Assembly: GCF_014384895.1 (NCBI RefSeq)
Contig: NZ_JACRSQ010000013.1
Location: forward strand, 1-64,000
Direction: 5' to 3'
From: Bianquea renquensis
GTDB taxonomy: Bacteria > Bacillota > Clostridia > Lachnospirales > Bianqueaceae
DNA: 64,000 bases
The position numbers and the translations under genes are program-made. Of the stretch, positions 53,599-63,298 are shown piece after piece. The notes below the pieces were generated by a model. That model searched no databases. It worked only from the letters and a program-made list of their open reading frames with translations, and was not told the origin of the DNA. The stretch's first letter is position 1. Each line of letters starts with the position of its first letter.

Positions 53599-53753
53599 CT
53601 TGGCGCTCTCCTTGGACACAACTGTTCATCATGAAATTATAATAGCATATTCAAGCAATTTTGTCAATTAATTTTTGGACATCATTGGACAATTGAATTC
53701 TGATGCTCAGATGAAATCTGGCTGATCCTTGACGTGGAGATCCCCATCTCTGG

Positions 53754-53945
53754 TCAGGCTAGAAACCATTTGCAGAAACCATAAGCGATTCTTCCACAGA
53801 CGAAGAGCCCGCTCAGCACATTCTGCGAATGATACCGGGCGGGCTTTCTCACGTGGCCTTCTTCTGTTTGCATTTGGCTGCGGCGGCGCTGCTTTTCCAG
53901 TTGCACTTGCGTGAACTGTTCAGCTATAATGATGCCTTTGGTGTA
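53754..53945 (-). pseudogene. Serine recombinase remnant (zinc-ribbon end)
   Basis: One minus-strand frame, between two stops, reads IIIAEQFTQVQLEKQRRRSQ and then HVRKPARYHSQNVLSGLFVC. This is the recombinase-domain/zinc-ribbon junction of large serine recombinases (pattern RxxxxLSGLxxCG). The second Cys pair and the catalytic domain are gone. It sits beside the AT-rich defence pair and suggests that pair arrived on a mobile element. Confidence 0.5.
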
Positions 53946-54038
53946 AGCTCATGAATACAAAACCCCAATAGGCCGACAGCATATGCAGCCGCCTCCTTTC
54001 GCAGGTTAGCAGGTAATCTCTATCTGCATCGATCATTT

Positions 54039-54593
54039 TTATTTGAGCTTCATCCCGTCCTTGAACGCATTGCCCACGCGGTTTCCCAGCTCGTAATACC
54101 CGTGATGCACGGTGTCGTAAGTAATGGGGTGGAATTTGCCAAGGTCTATTTCTCCGTCCTCACCGAGAATACTTTCATCTGCGCTGACATTCTTTATTTC
54201 ACCGATAAACTTGCTGCCATCAATGACCTGCTTCAAAACACATTCCAGTACAAGCGGAAGTTCATTGATTACCGGTGCGTTTACAAATTCACTTTTTATG
54301 GTTGTAAAACCCGCTTTTGTCATTTTATCCGGCTCACTGTTTGCGGAAACAACGCCTACATAATCGCAGGAAACCATATGCGCTGTATCCGCCACGCTTA
54401 CGGTAAAAGCTTTGGTTTTCATCATATTATCTGTGGTCTTATGGCTGCCAAGATCAATCATGATCTCATTCATTCCTACAATGCCGCCCCATGCGGCGTT
54501 CATGGCGTTTGCTTTTCCGTTTTCATCGTAAGTACCGATAATCATAACAGGCTGGGGATACAAAAACGGTTTGGCTCCGAAATTCTTTCTCAT
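54039..54593 (-). CDS. Flavin reductase family protein
   Basis: About 184 residues from the ATG at 54593 (MRKNFGAKPFLYPQPVMIIG), with AGGAGG upstream. The split-barrel FMN fold shows NAMNAAWGGIVG, SHKTTDNM, FTVSVAD and DYVGVVSANSEPDK. Such Clostridial proteins bind FMN and act as flavin reductases or flavoredoxins. It lies with aldo/keto reductases and flavin-related fragments, forming a redox cluster. Confidence 0.9.
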   Translation of the reverse strand: MRKNFGAKPFLYPQPVMIIGTYDENGKANAMNAAWGGIVGMNEIMIDLGSHKTTDNMMKTKAFTVSVADTAHMVSCDYVGVVSANSEPDKMTKAGFTTIKSEFVNAPVINELPLVLECVLKQVIDGSKFIGEIKNVSADESILGEDGEIDLGKFHPITYDTVHHGYYELGNRVGNAFKDGMKLK

Positions 54594-54686
54594 AGCTGTA
54601 AATCCTCCTAAGCAAAATAATGAAAGCCGTGGATGCGGTTTCAAGCACTGCCAATATCCTGCAGTATTTTCACGGCATTTCTACTC

Positions 54687-55538
54687 TTATTCATGTATCT
54701 TCATGCTGTGCAGCATCTTGACAAAGCTCGGATCAAAGTGGTTGACGATCTCGCTGTGTCCAATGTCCAGCTTAGCGATTTCTGCCATATCTGCATCCCT
54801 GAGCGCAAAGTCCCAAATATCCATGTTCTGCTCCATTCGGTTTTTGTGAACCGATTTCGGAATCACGACTACGCCGCGCTGCACATTCCAGCGCAGTGCA
54901 ACCTGCGCGGCTGTTTTACCGTATTTCTCACCGATGGCCGTTAAGACGGGATGGGTGAAAATACCGTGATTGCCCTCAGCAAACGGGCCCCACGCCTCCG
55001 GTACGATTTCATATTCCTTCATCAGTTTCAGTGCATCTGCCTGCTGAAAGAAAGGATGCAATTCGATCTGATTGACAGCGGGTACAACTTCGACTGTTTC
55101 ACAGATATCAGCCAGTACATGGGGATAGCAGTTGCAAACGCCGATAGCACGGATGACGCCTTCTTTATAGAGTTCCTCCATTGCACGCCATGCACTCATA
55201 TAATCGCCCATCGGCTGATGAATCAGATACAGGTCGAGGTATTCAAGACCCAACTTTTTCATGGAAACTTCAAACGCTTTCTTTGCGCCCTCATAGCTTG
55301 CATCCTGAACCCACAGCTTGGTAGTGATGAATAAGTCACTTCTCTTTATACCGCTTTTTCGAATGGCATCTCCTACTGCTTCTTCGTTCATATAGGCCGC
55401 TGCGGTATCAAGCAAGCGATATCCGCTTTGAATTGCATCCAGAACAGCCTGTTCGCACTGTTTGGCATCGGGAACCTGAAAGACCCCGAAGCCTTCCAAT
55501 GGCATTTTGATTCCGTTATTTAATGTAATATACTCCAT
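54687..55538 (-). CDS. Aldo/keto reductase (AKR5-like)
   Basis: A 283-residue TIM-barrel with GFGVFQVPD, catalytic Asp/Tyr in LLDTAAAYMNE (about residues 43-53), LDLYLIHQPMGDY (about 100-112) and the NADPH-binding VIPKSVHKNRMEQN (about 228-241). It resembles 2,5-diketogluconate and methylglyoxal reductases of Firmicutes. The substrate is unknown. It is in the same orientation as the flavin reductase gene, 93 nt upstream of it. Confidence 0.92.
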   Translation of the reverse strand: MEYITLNNGIKMPLEGFGVFQVPDAKQCEQAVLDAIQSGYRLLDTAAAYMNEEAVGDAIRKSGIKRSDLFITTKLWVQDASYEGAKKAFEVSMKKLGLEYLDLYLIHQPMGDYMSAWRAMEELYKEGVIRAIGVCNCYPHVLADICETVEVVPAVNQIELHPFFQQADALKLMKEYEIVPEAWGPFAEGNHGIFTHPVLTAIGEKYGKTAAQVALRWNVQRGVVVIPKSVHKNRMEQNMDIWDFALRDADMAEIAKLDIGHSEIVNHFDPSFVKMLHSMKIHE

Positions 55539-55590
55539 GACAGTTCCTCCATTTTAAAGTTCTTGGCAATTATTTTAACCGATTTTTTCT

Positions 55591-55764
55591 TCAGGCAGAA
55601 GTCTCTGTTTGTTTATCAGTTTCAACCTCAAAGTGTGCACCGGATTGTTCCAATTTTATCAGCTTGTCCTCTGCGTCCGATAACGCCGTTTCCGCATTCC
55701 TGCCATAAGCAGTCATCGTTATGTAGGTATCCATAGCAAGATGACGATTTCTACATTTTCTCAT
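55591..55764 (-). pseudogene. Truncated apbE (FAD:protein FMN transferase) N-terminus
   Basis: An ATG overlapping the stop of the upstream aldo/keto reductase gene (ATGA) opens a 57-codon frame. Its first part, HLAMDTYITMTAYGRNAETA, then EDKLIKLEQ, matches the ApbE opening FAMDTxMxLxAYGxNAE. The frame then departs and ends; the flavin-binding body is missing. ApbE normally attaches FMN to membrane redox subunits, so it belongs with the flavin cluster here. Confidence 0.65.
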
Positions 55765-56879
55765 AGCGTTTCTTTACTATTATCAAAATATGAGGCAATC
55801 GTCTCCATTCTGGAAACCTGATCCACATGGAATGGACAGCGGTGATTGCAATGACCGCATTTCAGGCAGTCAGAAGCTTTCTTTTCCAGCTTCTCATAAT
55901 GATTGTAAGCCAGGCGGTCACCGGCTTTGGCGAGATCGTAATACTTATTGATCAGACCAATGTCCAGGCCCGCAGGACAGGGCTTGCAGTGATTGCAGTA
56001 AACACACTTGCCGCTCGCATCCTGGGGCGTAAAGCTGCCAATGACGGAATAATCCGTTTCTCCCGGTTCTGCCTCCAGAAAACCGAGAATCCGGTCTAAA
56101 TCTGCCTTTCCACGAATCCCCGGCAAAACCGTCAACACACCCGGCTTATCCAGCGCATATTGCAGGCACTGATACTCCGTAAGTGCCTGACCGAAGGGGG
56201 AGGTTTTCGCATCCAGAAGCTGCCCTCCGCTGAATGCCTTCATTACAGAGATTCCGACCCCCTCTTTTTCACAGCGCCGGTACAGACTCATCCGTTCCTC
56301 CATATCTCCGATTCCATAATCGCCCTTACGGTAATCATAACCGGGATTGATGCTGAACATCAGCATATCCAGAATGTCCATATCCAGCACTTGATTTGCC
56401 AGAGACGGCGTATGGGAGGAGAGGCCGATATGCCGGACAACTCCCTGGTCTTTTAAATCTTCAATATATCGAATCACGCCTGCTTTTTCTACTTTGCGCA
56501 GATCTGCGGCATCGTCAATACAGTGGATAAAACCAAAGTCAATATAGTCCGTCTGCAAGGCATGAAGCTGCCAGTCAACAGACCGCTTGATGGTATCCAG
56601 ATTTGTTGTCCAGCCGTAGGTACCGGTTTCATAATTTGCACCAAAATGAATCTGGAAATACGCCTTATCCCGGTTGCCTTTGAGCGCCCGTCCATAGGCC
56701 GCAAAGGGCTTTGCCTCAGCGGAGGCCATGTCAAAATAATTGATTCCCCGCTCCAGCGCATAACGAACGGTTTCTTCAATTTCCTGTTCACTGGCCGCCT
56801 GAATGGAACTTGTGCCAAGTCCTATGATACTGATCGGTTCCCCTCCGTGGGGCAATATTCGATATTCCATCGCTTTCAT
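55761..56879 (-). CDS. Aldo/keto reductase with C-terminal 4Fe-4S ferredoxin domain
   Basis: A 372-residue protein. The aldo/keto barrel starts GEPISIIGLGTSSIQ and has the active-site YFDMASAEAKPF (about residue 48), where Glu/Ala replaces the usual Tyr of DTAxxY. The C-terminal ~90 residues hold two Cys clusters, CVYCNHCKPCPAG (about 281) and CLKCGHCNHRCPF (about 333), enough for two 4Fe-4S clusters. Such proteins are frequent in anaerobic Clostridia and probably take electrons from ferredoxin or flavodoxin. It overlaps the apbE fragment. Confidence 0.92.
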   Translation of the reverse strand: MKAMEYRILPHGGEPISIIGLGTSSIQAASEQEIEETVRYALERGINYFDMASAEAKPFAAYGRALKGNRDKAYFQIHFGANYETGTYGWTTNLDTIKRSVDWQLHALQTDYIDFGFIHCIDDAADLRKVEKAGVIRYIEDLKDQGVVRHIGLSSHTPSLANQVLDMDILDMLMFSINPGYDYRKGDYGIGDMEERMSLYRRCEKEGVGISVMKAFSGGQLLDAKTSPFGQALTEYQCLQYALDKPGVLTVLPGIRGKADLDRILGFLEAEPGETDYSVIGSFTPQDASGKCVYCNHCKPCPAGLDIGLINKYYDLAKAGDRLAYNHYEKLEKKASDCLKCGHCNHRCPFHVDQVSRMETIASYFDNSKETL

Positions 56880-56907
56880 CCTGCTATGTCCTCCCTGCCA
56901 TTTATCT

Positions 56908-57141
56908 TTATAAGTTCAGATCCTTCACCCATTTTTTCAGGGACTCTTCCGACAAGTTTCCATTTAGCAGCCTGCCCTGCAGAAGTGTTGCCCCCGGACA
57001 GCTCGGTTTCAATTTCGCATTTGTCTTTCCCATACCGCTGCCGCCGGAGGTTGCAAAAGGGATGATCGTCTTACCGGAAAAATCATAGCTTTCCAGAAAC
57101 GTATTGATGATCGTCGGGGCCACATACCACCAGATCGGGAA
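56908..57141 (-). pseudogene. Flavodoxin C-terminal half, start lost
   Basis: From a TTC right after an in-frame TAG, the frame reads FPIWWYVAPTIINTFLESYD, then TIIPFATSGGSGMG, the 90s loop and later strands of Clostridial flavodoxin. The N-terminal FMN phosphate loop (SxTGxT) is absent, and the sequence upstream is not flavodoxin. An internal ATG at 57123 could start a 71-residue stub. It looks like a truncated gene. Confidence 0.75.
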
Positions 57142-57302
57142 CTAAACTGTAGCCCGCCTTCATTTTCCCTTGAAAATACTGGCTTTAACGGCATACACAA
57201 ATGTGTTTCCTGTACCTCAATATAAATAATAGCACATTACCTACTATAGCAGAAGCCTCAATAAGTTCGTGCAGTATAAACCTTCAGTTTATAACTGCAA
57301 AC

Positions 57303-57327
57303 GCCAACGGCATTGTTTACCGTTGGC
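57303..57327. terminator. Hairpin between the flavodoxin remnant and tnpC
   Basis: GCCAACGG and CCGTTGGC form an 8-bp stem around a 9-nt loop, with TTTAT on the + strand side. It lies just past the tnpC stop. Confidence 0.45.
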
Positions 57328-57346
57328 TTTATGTATTTTGGATGTA

Positions 57347-57736
57347 TTACAGGCTGCTGATAATATTTCTGCTTTTCTTGGCGAGCGCCTTTTTCAGTTT
57401 CTCGTTTTCTTGTTTCAGCGTATCATTTTCCCGCTTCAGCATAGCGAGTTCCTGCATGAGTAAACCGATTCTGTCATCCATCGCCTTATCCAGTATATGT
57501 TTTCGAGGATTGGCCATTCCGACCCGACTGGCGGCTTGGTCGATTTCGGCTCGTATAATCGGGTTCTTGTAAAAAAATCCTCTTGACAGGCCTGTCATTT
57601 TCATAAGCTGCGGTACGGAAATCTGTTCACCGTTTTCCATCAGCTTTCGGATTGCCAGCCTTGCCGCAGTTACCTTTTCATCACTGCGTTCTTTGTTAAT
57701 CTCAACCATCTTGTCGTATTTGTTCATATTCATCAC
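57347..57736 (-). CDS. Tn554-type transposition protein TnpC (DUF6262-like)
   Basis: A 129-residue protein. The first half has a helix-turn-helix-like segment (SVPQLMKMTGLSRGFFYKNP, about residues 39-58) and the second half is coiled coil (MLKRENDTLKQENEKLKKA, about 98-116). This is the layout of the TnpC accessory protein of Tn554-family elements, which helps the two tyrosine recombinases TnpA and TnpB. It lies 18 nt after the tnpB remnant. Without tnpA or an intact tnpB the element cannot move by itself. Confidence 0.75.
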   Translation of the reverse strand: MMNMNKYDKMVEINKERSDEKVTAARLAIRKLMENGEQISVPQLMKMTGLSRGFFYKNPIIRAEIDQAASRVGMANPRKHILDKAMDDRIGLLMQELAMLKRENDTLKQENEKLKKALAKKSRNIISSL

Positions 57737-57753
57737 CCCATCCTTCTAAGTTT

Positions 57754-58340
57754 TCAAGTAATATTCGTGTTGATGAACAATCCTTCCAGATTTGCATATC
57801 CGAATAGCTTTCCGATACTTTCCAGCACATTTCGCAGCTTTAATATATCGTCACCGTTTGATTTTCCTGATGAGCCGTTGGTTGCCTTGTGGATCAGGTA
57901 TTCTTCAATCAGCTCCCGGTTTATATCTTTACAGGATTGAATGTCGCTTCGTTTATCCTGCAGATACTTGGAAAACTGCCGTAAGGAACTGATTTCCCGC
58001 TGCACTGTTCTGAGTTTTTCGTATTTCAGGTGCAGATAGACCGCCTGTTTGACTTCCTGCCGGATTTGCTCCTGCGTGATCTTGGTGAAATTCAGTGTGT
58101 TTGTCCTGTAAATCGGGTTTTGTTCGATGGGAATATCCAGTTTTTCCAAGCACCAGATGTCTTTTTCCTACTCCGGTCTGATATCCTCCGGCTGCAAAAA
58201 TCTTACCACTCGCCGTATAAGCCGCAGCAGGTGTGCTTCCCGATAGCTTTGAGTGCCATATACGCTGGTTTTCGTTTCGTAGAAGGAAACGCCATTTTGC
58301 GTTGGCATATTTATCATCTGCCATTTTGTATACCTCCAAT
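57754..58340 (-). pseudogene. Decayed Tn554-type TnpB recombinase, N-terminal part
   Basis: A Shine-Dalgarno (TTGGAGG) and ATG at about 58327 begin a frame that shifts. The protein-like track then runs NGVSFYETKTSVYGTQSYRE to RPE, meets an in-frame TAG near 58169, and continues EKDIWCLEKLDIPIEQNPIY, then TKITQEQIRQEVKQAVYLHL to a stop at 57754. These match the N-terminal arm-binding region of TnpB. The catalytic tyrosine recombinase domain is missing. At least one frameshift, one nonsense codon and a truncation are present. Confidence 0.65.
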
Positions 58341-58646
58341 CAATCGTTTTTGAATTTTTCAAAACGATTGACCGAGGCGGGCTTCTGCAGCCTGCGCACG
58401 GCTGCCTGCCCGTTAGATGGACGCGACGCAAAAAGCCAAACCTATCCCATGAAAAACACGGGACAAATTCGGCTTTACGGTTGAAGTATTTACATTCCTG
58501 TCGATGAGGTATGTAAAAAAAATATGCGGCAGGATGTTTTTCTACAGAGATATGGCGGGCATATCTAAAAATAATCGTCCTTCATTTATGCGCTCCAACC
58601 GCAGCAATACCGTCGGTTGAAGGGCTTTGGTCAGTTATTATTTGCT
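58341..58646. other. Gene-free gap with an inverted repeat
   Basis: AATCGTTTT and AAAACGATT form a 9-bp inverted repeat near 58340-58370, just upstream of the tnpB start. CAACCG/CGGTTG can pair near 58595-58620, just past the surface protein stop. I see no gene, tRNA or clear att site here. Confidence 0.4.
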
Positions 58647-60983
58647 TTATGCGGCTTTTCTTTTTTTGCGAGCTGCTATTACAATCAGTGTTCCTCCGGA
58701 TACAGCCATCAGCGCCAGCCACAGGGTCATATTGCTGTTATCCCCGGTCTGAGGAGATTGTACATTTGTATCGGTATTATTGGTACTTGTGCTGGTGCCC
58801 GGATTCGGCTTTGCGGCAGGCAGCTTTTCAATCTCCACCTTCTCCGTATAGCCGCAAACGGTGCAGGTGTGCTCCTTTTCGCCGCATTCCGTTTCGGTGG
58901 CTTCTTTCGTTACCGTCCACTCACCGTACCGGTGCGCTTCCTTGTTCTGCACATCGCCGCAGCCGCATTCATCCCAGTGCTCGGTTTCGTTGTGTTCCAG
59001 GGTATAGTCGTGGGCAGTGTAAGCATTGGTAAAGAGCATCTTCTCCTCCGGGGAGTCCCAGTCCATGTTATCCCAATCTATATAGTAGATCGAGCCGTTC
59101 TCCGTTTCCTCGCAGGTTGCCTGGAAGATCAGTATTTTATATTCCGGTTCGTATTCCGGCTCCACACCATCCGATAAGGCCATCGCAGCGGCTTCGGTAT
59201 CATCTGCCAGAACCAGGTACCACACCGCGTCGTCGTATGTCCAGTTCTCTTTGCCGTCGTCCACCTGCTGCACGAACATGCCTTGGCGGAGCATACTCTT
59301 AAGCTGCTGAGAGAGGCCGGTGAAGGTCATGGCTCCGTCATAATCACCCTTTCCGTTGGTGGTGACGGAAGCGGAAATTGTCATATCCTGATACATGTCC
59401 TCATCGACTTCGCCCATAAACATGATCTCCAACGTAAACACGGTTTCGCCGGGAACACCGCTGTCGCCCAATTCCACCGTGGTGGTGAAGGGCGCGGTCA
59501 GGGTAATGATCTCGTCCCAATAAGCAATGAAGGTCGCATCTTCTGTCACCGCATACTTTTCACCAGCGTAATAGAGGGAAGAGCCAGAAGAATCTATGCC
59601 CCACCAGCCAATGAACACACGGTTGCCGTTGTCGTCCTTCAGTTCGGGGAGTGAGATGGGGTCATCGCCCTCTTCCACCGCCATGGTATCGAGAATTGTC
59701 CCATCCTCGTCTTGGAAGGTGACGGAAAAAGTCGCTGGCTCAGGAGCAACGACAAGCTCCCAATAAAGGCGAGGGACACCGTTTGCATCTTGAACCCAAA
59801 TTCCTTCTTCGGATATTTCACAGAGTTTTTGGAAAAGTTCTGTCAAATTTGTTGATAAGGTTCCATTCTCATCTGTTCCGACAGTATAGTAACAGTTTTC
59901 AACTATCGCATTCGCCCTTCCGTTTTCTTCACCTGCATAATTCATTTTTGATAGTGAAGGAGAAATTGCACCAGCAGCAACATCGCCTGCTATCGCAGCA
60001 GAAGAATAGCAACTATAAACCCCTGAAGTTGCCGTACCTGTCTGACCGCTAGATAATACAGCACTCACCACTCCTGCGATACCACCGGCATTTCTGGGTG
60101 AAGTAACAGCCCCCTCGTTATAGCAATCTCGAATTTCCGAAACAACGGGATCACCTCCTGTATAAACCATTCCCGCAATGCCGCCAGCGTTTCCATATTT
60201 ACCGTTTGCTGCTTTTACAGAGATATCCCCTTCATTCTTGCAAGCGTCTATCTTCCCTGCATAAACGGTCCCAGAAAGCCCTCCGGCATATAAATCACCA
60301 TAAGCGGCAGAAAAATTCAAATCAATGCGGCCGGAATAAAGACAATTTTGCATGGCTCCTGCCTGCACTTCGCCAGTCACTCCGCCAAAGAATGAAGCGT
60401 TTGAATTTCCCTCTTGAATCGTAATATCCACATTGGAAGCACAGTTGGTAATATTACCGGCAAACAGACCGCAGATACCGCCTAACCAGGAAGCCTCAAT
60501 CTTCGAAACGTCTGAGATGCTTCCGTTCACAGTCAGATTCAAAATTTCACCTTCAGCAATGCCAAACAAACCTACGCCAGAACGAGGGCCAACATTGCTT
60601 AATTCTGAAATACTGTATGCGATACAGCGCCCCTGGCCATCAAAATTGCCATGAAAGTAGTGGCCGGCATAGTAATCGTTCTGCAGCGAGCCGCCTATAG
60701 GCTCCCAGCTCACAGCCGTCATATCAAGATCGCTGGTCAGAATATAATGAGCATCCGCCCCGGCACCGGCTTTGATTTGTTCTGCAAAATAGGCGAACTG
60801 TTCTGCCGTTGCAATCTCATACGGGTTTGCTTCCGTACCATCGCCACTTTCATATGCAGTTGCCACAGAGTTTCCGTCCCACACGCTCACAGTGGACTCC
60901 TCCGCAAAAGCCATTGTCGGCATAAGCCCTGCCAGCAGGCAAAATGCAAGCAGCAAACTTAATAATCGTTTTTTTGTTTTCAT
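58647..60983 (-). CDS. Secreted GLUG-repeat surface protein with sortase-like tail
   Basis: A 778-residue wall protein. The signal peptide is residues 1-28 (LLAGLMPTMAFAEE). Residues about 50-400 hold GLUG-type repeats (GVGLFGIAEG, GGICGLFAGNI, GGLSGTVYAG, GGIAGMV), forming a beta-helix. A FSVTFQDEDGTILDT domain follows (about 420), an isopeptide-pilin-like domain (about 500-650) and a Cys-containing CGDVQNKEAHRYGEW/HTCTVCGY segment. The C-terminus is SPQTGD, a hydrophobic helix and RKKRKAA, a sortase signal of the xPQTG type. It is probably an adhesin. No sortase gene is in the window. Confidence 0.88.
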   Translation of the reverse strand: MKTKKRLLSLLLAFCLLAGLMPTMAFAEESTVSVWDGNSVATAYESGDGTEANPYEIATAEQFAYFAEQIKAGAGADAHYILTSDLDMTAVSWEPIGGSLQNDYYAGHYFHGNFDGQGRCIAYSISELSNVGPRSGVGLFGIAEGEILNLTVNGSISDVSKIEASWLGGICGLFAGNITNCASNVDITIQEGNSNASFFGGVTGEVQAGAMQNCLYSGRIDLNFSAAYGDLYAGGLSGTVYAGKIDACKNEGDISVKAANGKYGNAGGIAGMVYTGGDPVVSEIRDCYNEGAVTSPRNAGGIAGVVSAVLSSGQTGTATSGVYSCYSSAAIAGDVAAGAISPSLSKMNYAGEENGRANAIVENCYYTVGTDENGTLSTNLTELFQKLCEISEEGIWVQDANGVPRLYWELVVAPEPATFSVTFQDEDGTILDTMAVEEGDDPISLPELKDDNGNRVFIGWWGIDSSGSSLYYAGEKYAVTEDATFIAYWDEIITLTAPFTTTVELGDSGVPGETVFTLEIMFMGEVDEDMYQDMTISASVTTNGKGDYDGAMTFTGLSQQLKSMLRQGMFVQQVDDGKENWTYDDAVWYLVLADDTEAAAMALSDGVEPEYEPEYKILIFQATCEETENGSIYYIDWDNMDWDSPEEKMLFTNAYTAHDYTLEHNETEHWDECGCGDVQNKEAHRYGEWTVTKEATETECGEKEHTCTVCGYTEKVEIEKLPAAKPNPGTSTSTNNTDTNVQSPQTGDNSNMTLWLALMAVSGGTLIVIAARKKRKAA

Positions 60984-61030
60984 ATCGTCGGTTTCCTTTC
61001 TGTATACATTGAATGAACTATATGCAGTTC

Positions 61031-63298
61031 TTATTTCCCAAACAAGACCTTGCGCTTTGTATAGAGGAAGATCAGCAGGGCAATCAACCCGGCAAGGGAA
61101 AGGCCGGATATACCCATAAAGACATGGAGAAGCGTTGACTGGCCGGAGTTCTGTTCGCTAATCGGCGCCATAGCCGCTACCGCTTCTTCCGTGCGTACCA
61201 CGCCGGCGTTCAGTTCGGTTCCATCGGACAAGGTTAAAATGCGTTCACCGTCCTCGTTGATCGTTGCACCGATGATCCCCACGCCGTCGCTGCCCGTTAC
61301 CTTGCCGAGATTTTTTTCTGTGCCGTCGGTAAGGGTAACAATCAGCTCGCCGCTGTCGTTGATCTCAATGTTGGCAATCCCAACGCCATCTTTACCGTCT
61401 TGGCCATCCACACCATTTTTGCCGTCTTTTCCGGGAGCGCCGTTTGTACCGTCAACGCCGTCTTTGCCATTTACGCCGTCCGAACCGTCTTTTCCGTCGG
61501 CACTCGTTGCCTTAATGCCGGTATCAGTGGTGCCAATCCACCAGTTGCCATTATCGCCTATGTACGGGGGCAAGCCGTCTTGTCCATCTTTGCCGTCCTG
61601 CCCGTCTGCGCCGGGGTCGCCTTTATCACCCTTGTCGCCTTTCAAGCCTTGCAGGGCGGAAATGGCGATCAGATTTTTCCACTCGGTATCGGAGCCGGTT
61701 GTGTATCTCCACTGGATATAACCGCCGTCAACCCGCAGTTCTACCTCACGGCCATCGGCTCCGTCCTGTCCGTCTTTGCCGTCCTGTCCGGCCGCACCGG
61801 TAAGCGCAGAAAGGTCAACAAGATCATTCCATGTGGTATCACCCTTATATCGCCATTGAATGGTAGTGCCGTTGTTTTGCAGTTCGATCTCGCGGCCATC
61901 TGCGCCGTCGGAGCCGCCGGAGCCGTCCCCGCCAGCAATGGCGGAAAGGGCAAGCAGGTCACGCCACGCGTCGTCGCCCTCACTCTTATATTTCCACTGG
62001 ATATGGGTTTCGTTGGTGCGAAGCTCCACCTTGCCGCCATCCGCGATTACAATAGAGGTAATATCTACAAAATCACTTGCGTAGTCCGTCTTTTGATCCC
62101 CGTTGTACTGTTCGTTGAATACATACAGCTTGGTATTCGCGCTTAAAGTTACATCCGCCGGGAGGGAAAGGCTCGCCGTTCCGTTTGCGCCGTTCGCCGT
62201 GCCGTCCAACTGCAAAACGTGCCCGTAGTAGGTGACCGCGCCGTTATCCACCACAACAGCGGAAATGTATTCGTCTGTCCCGGTCTGTGCGCCGGAGTAA
62301 GAAAAGCTGACTGTACCGTTTTGCATCGACACGCCGGAAACAGAGAAGCTTTTACGGCTTGCGTCCAGCAGCGTCAGCTTCCATTCATTGCCGGAATAGC
62401 CGGCAACGGCTTGCAGCGCGTCTGCGCCCACGGTGCCGGAGGCTTTGCCGTCGACCGCGGCCGATGTAAGGAGGACGGCGTTTTGATCCAGGTTAAAAGC
62501 GGGGCGAGCCGGCCAAAGAAGGTTCGATTGGAAGTTGCTCACAACACCATCTGCTGTGACCCGACCTACATACCAAGTTTTGAGTTGTGCGGTATTGCCT
62601 GTGTAAGGAGAACGGAGCCACCAATTGCTCACGACCGAACCCAAATAGGCGATTCGCGCAGCGTCATTGGTAAATCCGTAAGCCCCGGTTTCCGCTTCCT
62701 CTGCCGAAAGGAAAAACACCTTGTCCCCGTTTAAAATATTGTCAGAAGCGGCAAATGTGGCGCTATATGTGCTGCTGGTAAATGCTCCGTCGCTTTTCGT
62801 CGTCGCCAAAACCGCGCCCTGTTCCAGCATGGTCAGATTGCCGCTGTAAAAGTCATTGCACCATTCCTGCGCCTCGCTGTCCTGCCATGCGTTCGCGATC
62901 TGGCAATTTGCGTGGTCGCCATCATGGGACTCGCCTTTGTAATATGTCCAGGAGTTACCATCATAAACAGAATGCTGGGACTCCTGAAAATACACACTCG
63001 TCCAATTGTCTTTTATCAACAGCGTTTCAGACAGCATGAACAAGCCCGTTTCCTCAGTGTTGGTCTGGTCGTCCAGCACCCGCCATTTGATGGGGCCGGG
63101 GGTGGTGTAGTCGGTCTCAATCTCCCAGTAGCCGAAATAGATATAGTCATATCCATCCGCGCTGTCCCAGCCGGAAATCCCGCCTGTGCCAAGCTGTATG
63201 GCTTTGCCAGTGTCTGTTCCCACTGCCAATACCGCTGGCGGCACAAGCCCCACAAGCAGGCAAACGCAGAGCAGTACCGCGAATAATCGTTTTTTCAT
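61031..63298 (-). CDS. Secreted collagen-like protein with DUF6273-type domain
   Basis: A 755-residue protein with a signal peptide (residues 1-25). An N-terminal domain with WRVLDDQ, WLRSPY and RPAFNL motifs resembles DUF6273. A beta domain follows (about 280-400). Then three copies of a short module (VELRTNETHIQWKYK, IELQNNGTTIQWRYK, VELRVDGGYIQWRYT) alternate with Gly-X-Y collagen-like runs (GQDGKDGQDGADG, GLKGDKGDKGDPGADG). A C-terminal helix and KRKVLFGK anchor it; no LPxTG is seen. It overlaps the upstream small gene by 4 nt. Such genes are common on conjugative elements of gut Firmicutes. Confidence 0.88.
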   Translation of the reverse strand: MKKRLFAVLLCVCLLVGLVPPAVLAVGTDTGKAIQLGTGGISGWDSADGYDYIYFGYWEIETDYTTPGPIKWRVLDDQTNTEETGLFMLSETLLIKDNWTSVYFQESQHSVYDGNSWTYYKGESHDGDHANCQIANAWQDSEAQEWCNDFYSGNLTMLEQGAVLATTKSDGAFTSSTYSATFAASDNILNGDKVFFLSAEEAETGAYGFTNDAARIAYLGSVVSNWWLRSPYTGNTAQLKTWYVGRVTADGVVSNFQSNLLWPARPAFNLDQNAVLLTSAAVDGKASGTVGADALQAVAGYSGNEWKLTLLDASRKSFSVSGVSMQNGTVSFSYSGAQTGTDEYISAVVVDNGAVTYYGHVLQLDGTANGANGTASLSLPADVTLSANTKLYVFNEQYNGDQKTDYASDFVDITSIVIADGGKVELRTNETHIQWKYKSEGDDAWRDLLALSAIAGGDGSGGSDGADGREIELQNNGTTIQWRYKGDTTWNDLVDLSALTGAAGQDGKDGQDGADGREVELRVDGGYIQWRYTTGSDTEWKNLIAISALQGLKGDKGDKGDPGADGQDGKDGQDGLPPYIGDNGNWWIGTTDTGIKATSADGKDGSDGVNGKDGVDGTNGAPGKDGKNGVDGQDGKDGVGIANIEINDSGELIVTLTDGTEKNLGKVTGSDGVGIIGATINEDGERILTLSDGTELNAGVVRTEEAVAAMAPISEQNSGQSTLLHVFMGISGLSLAGLIALLIFLYTKRKVLFGK

